Shown here piece by piece: positions 60,698 through 64,000 of a stretch of 64,000 nucleotides of DNA. Each line of letters starts with the position of its first letter. Positions within the stretch are counted from its first letter, which is position 1. The position numbers and the translations under genes were made by a program. The notes beneath the pieces were generated by a model. The model did no database searches. It was given only the letters and a program-made list of their open reading frames with translations, and was not told the origin of the DNA. The stretch spans positions 3,931,501 to 3,995,500 of the forward strand of contig NZ_CP089981.1 of assembly GCF_021389975.1 (NCBI RefSeq). The letters run 5' to 3'. Origin of the DNA: Fulvivirga ulvae (GTDB taxonomy: Bacteria; Bacteroidota; Bacteroidia; Cytophagales; Cyclobacteriaceae).

Positions 60698-62527
60698 TTA
60701 TCTACTATTAAAATCGTTATACAAGGTTTGCATGTATGCTTTGCCAAGCTCCAGGTCTTTTTCATCCTTGACGCCGGATTTTTCCATATATCTGTTGCCT
60801 GTATTATCATAGACCACCAATTTGGTGCCGTCAATAAACCCAAAACCATTATTGTAAACATAAACAGCAAAATCATGGTTAGCCGGAGCTAGTACATCTC
60901 TGCTAAACCTGAAGTCAGCATCAGGTTTGGATATTTGCCCCAGAATGGTGTTGGCTATATCCGTCTGGCTGGCAAAATTATGCACTACAGTATCCTTTGC
61001 TGCTAAAGCGCCCCCTACCCAAAGCATGGGTATTCTGAATCTTTTAGGATTAGAAATACCCTGGTTATCGGGCAGGCCGTGGCCATGGTCAGCTGTGATA
61101 ACAATTAAGGTATTATCCCACCAGTTGCTCTTTTTGGCATTCTCAATGAACTTTCCTAATGATCTGTCTGCATAATGAGCGGAATTCATAAACTTCGACT
61201 TATCATCACTGCCCTCAAAAACAGTTTCCATAGGTACATCAAAGGGTTCGTGGCTACTCAGCGAAAGCATTACCTTAAAAAACGGTGATTTTGCATCGTT
61301 TACTTCTTCGAAAAACCGATCAAAAACAGGCCCGTCATGTACACCCCATTTTGAATTATTCAGTTCTTCAGGGAAATCATCGCTATGCGTAATTTTATCA
61401 AACCTGGCATTACTGAGATACGACCTGAAATTAGCAAAGTCAATATTACCACCATAGGTAAAAGAGGTATGATAGCCCATCTCCTTTAGTTTTTGGTTAA
61501 GGTAAGGCAGTTTTTGGGTCTTTTTAGGGTACTTGATGATTGATGATACCGGCTGAGAAGGGTAGCCGCTTAGTATTGAAACTATACCTTTGTCTGTTCT
61601 GTCCCCTGATGCATACATATGGTCAAACAATATGCCCTCCTTAGCCAGGTTGCTGAAGTTAGGTGCTACACCCGGTATTCCTCCCAGTGGTTCAATAAAG
61701 CTATAAGTAAAGCTCTCCATAACAATGATTATCACGTTAGGATGTGCCGTGTTCAGTAATCTGGCCGGATCACCCTGCACGGAATAGAGCTCATTGAAGT
61801 AACTTGTAGTTTTGGTAGCCTCAAGAAAGTTATCAGGATACTTTAATCTGTCAGATTTCTTTAAAGCATAACCTGTATTCCAGACGACGTTGATGGCAGA
61901 ATGATTAGCATATATGTTAGAGTTGTGAAAATATACAATGCCCGTATTTATGGGTGCAACTCCTACAGTGCCGCGAATAGGGGCTATCATCAGCGCTGTA
62001 ACCACCAGCATTACAAGACTTGTCTTCCAGTCAGCTGCAGGTAGGGCTTTAATTCTTTTTAACGTAAGCTTTTTATAAATAAACAGGGAAACACTCAATA
62101 ACAGCCCCCATAAGAGGATTAGTGAAAACAAAGACCATCCGCTAATAGCCAAAGGTGTATCCTCTCCAATATATAATAAAGGAGTGGCATCTAACCGAAA
62201 ACCCCAATGAGTATACATTTCAAGGTCAGCAATTATAATGAGAGAACACAGGATTAGCAACAGCACGGTGTATCCGGTGAGTAGTAAATGCAGTATTTTA
62301 GGGCTTGCATACGTGGTGAAAACTATAAAAAGGCCTGGGAGTAACATGAAATACCCTGTCGCAGACATATCAAGGCGCAATCCGTGAAGAATTGAAAGCA
62401 GAACATCGCCAACCGACATTTCCAGCGTCCTGTCAAAGTTGTAGGCCAGAAACAATACGCGGGCCATTAGAAAAAATATCACCCAGAATAAACCATAGCT
62501 AAAAAATGCTTTAACCCTTTCTTTCAT
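60698..62527 (-). CDS. LTA-synthase-family (sulfatase-like) phosphotransferase
   Basis: This is a 609-residue membrane enzyme. Five helices occupy about 1-180. The extracytoplasmic sulfatase-like domain at about 255-605 has metal Glu271 (IIIVMESFTYS), nucleophile Thr311 (SGDRTDKGIVS), His426 (LSSHEPFDV) and Asp480-His481 (ITADHGHG), the metal and base set of LtaS and related phosphoglycerol or phosphoethanolamine transferases. LtaS transfers glycerol-phosphate from phosphatidylglycerol and leaves diacylglycerol. The acceptor in this Gram-negative is unknown. It is co-transcribed with the lipid kinase. Confidence 0.92.
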   Translation of the reverse strand: MKERVKAFFSYGLFWVIFFLMARVLFLAYNFDRTLEMSVGDVLLSILHGLRLDMSATGYFMLLPGLFIVFTTYASPKILHLLLTGYTVLLLILCSLIIIADLEMYTHWGFRLDATPLLYIGEDTPLAISGWSLFSLILLWGLLLSVSLFIYKKLTLKRIKALPAADWKTSLVMLVVTALMIAPIRGTVGVAPINTGIVYFHNSNIYANHSAINVVWNTGYALKKSDRLKYPDNFLEATKTTSYFNELYSVQGDPARLLNTAHPNVIIIVMESFTYSFIEPLGGIPGVAPNFSNLAKEGILFDHMYASGDRTDKGIVSILSGYPSQPVSSIIKYPKKTQKLPYLNQKLKEMGYHTSFTYGGNIDFANFRSYLSNARFDKITHSDDFPEELNNSKWGVHDGPVFDRFFEEVNDAKSPFFKVMLSLSSHEPFDVPMETVFEGSDDKSKFMNSAHYADRSLGKFIENAKKSNWWDNTLIVITADHGHGLPDNQGISNPKRFRIPMLWVGGALAAKDTVVHNFASQTDIANTILGQISKPDADFRFSRDVLAPANHDFAVYVYNNGFGFIDGTKLVVYDNTGNRYMEKSGVKDEKDLELGKAYMQTLYNDFNSR

Positions 62528-62558
62528 TTCACGAAGCCATCTGATTAATAAATTGACG

Positions 62559-62566
62559 CAAAGATA
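62559..62566 (-). promoter_or_regulatory. -7 promoter element for the LTA-synthase-family/lipid kinase operon
   Basis: TATCTTTG on the minus strand (complement of 62559-62566) matches TAnnTTTG exactly. It lies 32 bp upstream of the ATG at 62527, giving a leader of about 25 nt. No clear -33 TTG is seen. Confidence 0.5.
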
Positions 62567-62646
62567 ATATTAATTTAATATTGCTTACTCTGGTAATCAA
62601 TTCCGGTTTAAAATAATTCCGGGTCTATCATTTTTGTTTTATTTGC

Positions 62647-63654
62647 ATGAACATGAAAAATTATACCTACCGCCAAAACAACAGGTCGCTCTTATCTCAG
62701 AGGTTTGCAACTATACTCAAGCCTGTAGGCAGTGCTGTTCCTGCAAAACTTCCAGCCAATTACCTGAGCATCTTGTCGCATATTTCAGTTTATATTGGCC
62801 TATACATCTCCTACGCAAACAACCAGCTGGGGGATTCACAATTTATTCTCATTCCAATTTTATTGCTTATTCATCTGGTTACAGATAAACTTGATGGCAT
62901 CCAGGCAAGAGCCACAAAGACTGAGTCAGCTCTTGGAGAGTTTCTGGATCATTATTTCGAGATATTTAACCAGGGAGTGCTGGTGTTGATTATCTGGAAT
63001 GTTTTCACTATTCAGCATGAATGGGTGATTTTATTGATTTTGGTTGTGCTCGTACTATTAAAAATGACCAGGTTTTACGAACAGTATAAAGCCAACATTT
63101 TAGTAAAGGGAGTTTTTGGGGCCTTTGAGTTGAAAGTGCTATTGTTGCTTGCCTTGTTGTTATGTAACAATAAAATCGTATTTAATACGATTAATACCTT
63201 TGAAATTTATGAGTACTTATTTATAGAGTGGGTGTTATTGCTTATTGTAACCGGAGGAATAGTCAGCTGCATTCTTACAATTATCAGGGTCCCGCATCTT
63301 ACATACGGGTACTGGATGTTTATAATTTTTTTACTTTTAGTGTCCGGCTTGAGCTTTTACAGTTTGGAATCGCTGTTGGCAGGTGTAATTATCCTTTTTT
63401 ATGGAGGGGTTTACATTGGTAAGTTGCTTATGGCACAGCTAGTTGATGGTGTGGAGCGGAGTCCCGGGTTATTTGCACCAATCATTTTATCGCTTAGTTT
63501 CTTCACAGAATACCTTCAGGCTACAGATATATTTTTTATTCTGTTTATTTATTTGCTGGTTAATATATTGCTCCTGATTATCCAAACCTTTCGTGCACTT
63601 AAGGCCGAATGGTACTGGGTTAACCCCGACCTGCCAGAAACGACAAAAAACTGA
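62647..63654 (+). CDS. CDP-alcohol phosphatidyltransferase with altered catalytic motif
   Basis: This is a 335-residue membrane protein with about nine helices. The CDP-alcohol signature runs Asp80, Asp83-Gly84, Ala87-Arg88, Gly97, Asp101 and then Glu105 (VTDKLDGIQARA and GEFLDHYFE), so the fourth, catalytic-base aspartate is replaced by glutamate. The family joins a CDP-linked lipid to an alcohol such as glycerol-phosphate, inositol or ethanolamine. It is divergent from the LTA-synthase-family operon with 119 bp between them. The length is longer than in phosphatidylglycerol-phosphate synthases (about 180). Confidence 0.88.
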   Translation: MNMKNYTYRQNNRSLLSQRFATILKPVGSAVPAKLPANYLSILSHISVYIGLYISYANNQLGDSQFILIPILLLIHLVTDKLDGIQARATKTESALGEFLDHYFEIFNQGVLVLIIWNVFTIQHEWVILLILVVLVLLKMTRFYEQYKANILVKGVFGAFELKVLLLLALLLCNNKIVFNTINTFEIYEYLFIEWVLLLIVTGGIVSCILTIIRVPHLTYGYWMFIIFLLLVSGLSFYSLESLLAGVIILFYGGVYIGKLLMAQLVDGVERSPGLFAPIILSLSFFTEYLQATDIFFILFIYLLVNILLLIIQTFRALKAEWYWVNPDLPETTKN

Positions 63655-63660
63655 TAGTTA

Positions 63661-64000
63661 TCACTTGATCACGATCTTTCCTGAATGCTCAACTCCTGCA
63701 CTGATCAGGGTGTAAAGGTATAATCCCGGCTTTAAATGAGATATAGGTAATACTTCCCTTTCGGATAGCAACTCATAATTCAACACCTCCTGTCCATTGG
63801 AATTAAGAAGTCGGAGGTAAACCTTTTCACCTGCAAAATCACGGGTAAATACACTCAATTCACCCTGAGATCTATCTGCAGGGTTAGGGAATATCATAAC
63901 CGGCCGCTTGGTCAGGAAATATACCGTAACCGTCTCCGTCATGATCTCGGCGCCTCCTTCAAAGATCACCCTCGCCCTGTAATGGTTGAGTCCCTGGAAA
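63661..64000 (-). CDS. T9SS-sorted protein, 5' part beyond window (partial)
   Basis: Only the C-terminal 112 codons are visible; the frame stays open to the right edge (reading FQGLNHYRARVIFEGG inward). The T9SS type A sorting domain is clear: MIFPNPADRSQGELSVF, then VYLRLLNSNGQEVL and LKPGLYLYTLISAG, ending GKIVIK. The protein is therefore secreted to the surface. Its function lies in the missing part. It is convergent with the CDP-alcohol transferase, with only 6 bp between stops. Confidence 0.85.
   Translation of the reverse strand, partial: FQGLNHYRARVIFEGGAEIMTETVTVYFLTKRPVMIFPNPADRSQGELSVFTRDFAGEKVYLRLLNSNGQEVLNYELLSEREVLPISHLKPGLYLYTLISAGVEHSGKIVIK

Noticed and set aside
60698..62527. 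True lipoteichoic acid synthesis
   Set aside because: The organism is Gram-negative and no teichoic acid anchor genes are present; only the transferase chemistry can be argued.
1..64000. Mobile elements, prophage, CRISPR arrays, tRNA or rRNA genes
   Set aside because: No transposase, integrase, phage structural gene, regular repeat-spacer array or tRNA-like fold was found in any gap I read.

Overview
The window looks like ordinary chromosome from a Bacteroidota bacterium, most likely a marine or soil Cytophagales (Fulvivirga/Marivirga-like; the genus is inference). The lineage rests on C-terminal type IX secretion (T9SS) sorting domains, families largely confined to this phylum (DUF3127, IPExxxVDY, DUF4252, DUF3667, PorV/PorQ-like barrels, GIN-domain proteins), TAnnTTTG-type promoters, and a general lack of Shine-Dalgarno sequences. 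I saw no rRNA, tRNA, CRISPR array, insertion sequence, prophage or integrase. Coding density is high, genes lie on both strands, and intergenic gaps are short.

Layout. 1-6 kb: a partial secreted protein, DUF3127, and envelope proteins (HhH/barrel protein, PorV/Q-like barrel, MORN-repeat protein, POTRA/barrel protein). 6-14.7 kb: housekeeping genes (lgt, nadE, rnc-fabF-acpP, pyk) around a frameshifted WG-repeat gene. 14.7-20 kb: a minus-strand run of rqcH-like, PhnP-like hydrolase, a small unknown, a CheY-like regulator and a hybrid histidine kinase. 20-29.6 kb: miaA, a thioredoxin-fold protein, a TRIC-type channel, an ECF sigma factor with two unknown partners, an FKBP, a thioesterase, a TPR/HD pair, and a T9SS-exported amidase.

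29.7-42.8 kb holds the four parts of the ligase-associated DNA repair set (MBL exonuclease, ATP-dependent ligase, Lhr-Core-type DEXH helicase, PdeM nuclease). It is split in two by about 6.8 kb carrying an aldo/keto reductase, DUF3667, a beta-propeller protein, and a MarR-controlled PLP decarboxylase/GNAT operon. 42.9-46.4 kb is a DUF2339/DUF3999 membrane pair. 46.5-49.3 kb is an ECF sigma/anti-sigma operon followed by three DUF4252 paralogues. 49.4-59.4 kb carries an ABC exporter, a PorE-like OmpA protein, an amidohydrolase lipoprotein, DUF2911, a D-serine dehydratase-like enzyme, a TerB-like protein and a GIN-domain protein.

The most interesting system is at 59.8-63.7 kb. A DgkB/YegS-type lipid kinase is co-transcribed with an LTA-synthase-family phosphotransferase, and both are divergent from a CDP-alcohol phosphatidyltransferase with an unusual catalytic motif. 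Together they suggest a closed lipid head-group transfer and recycling cycle like the Gram-positive LtaS/DgkB cycle, but in a Gram-negative. Other leads are a double MarR operator, a dyad inside the acpP-fabF promoter, a sigma/membrane/secreted-Cys module, and a likely leaderless lgt promoter.
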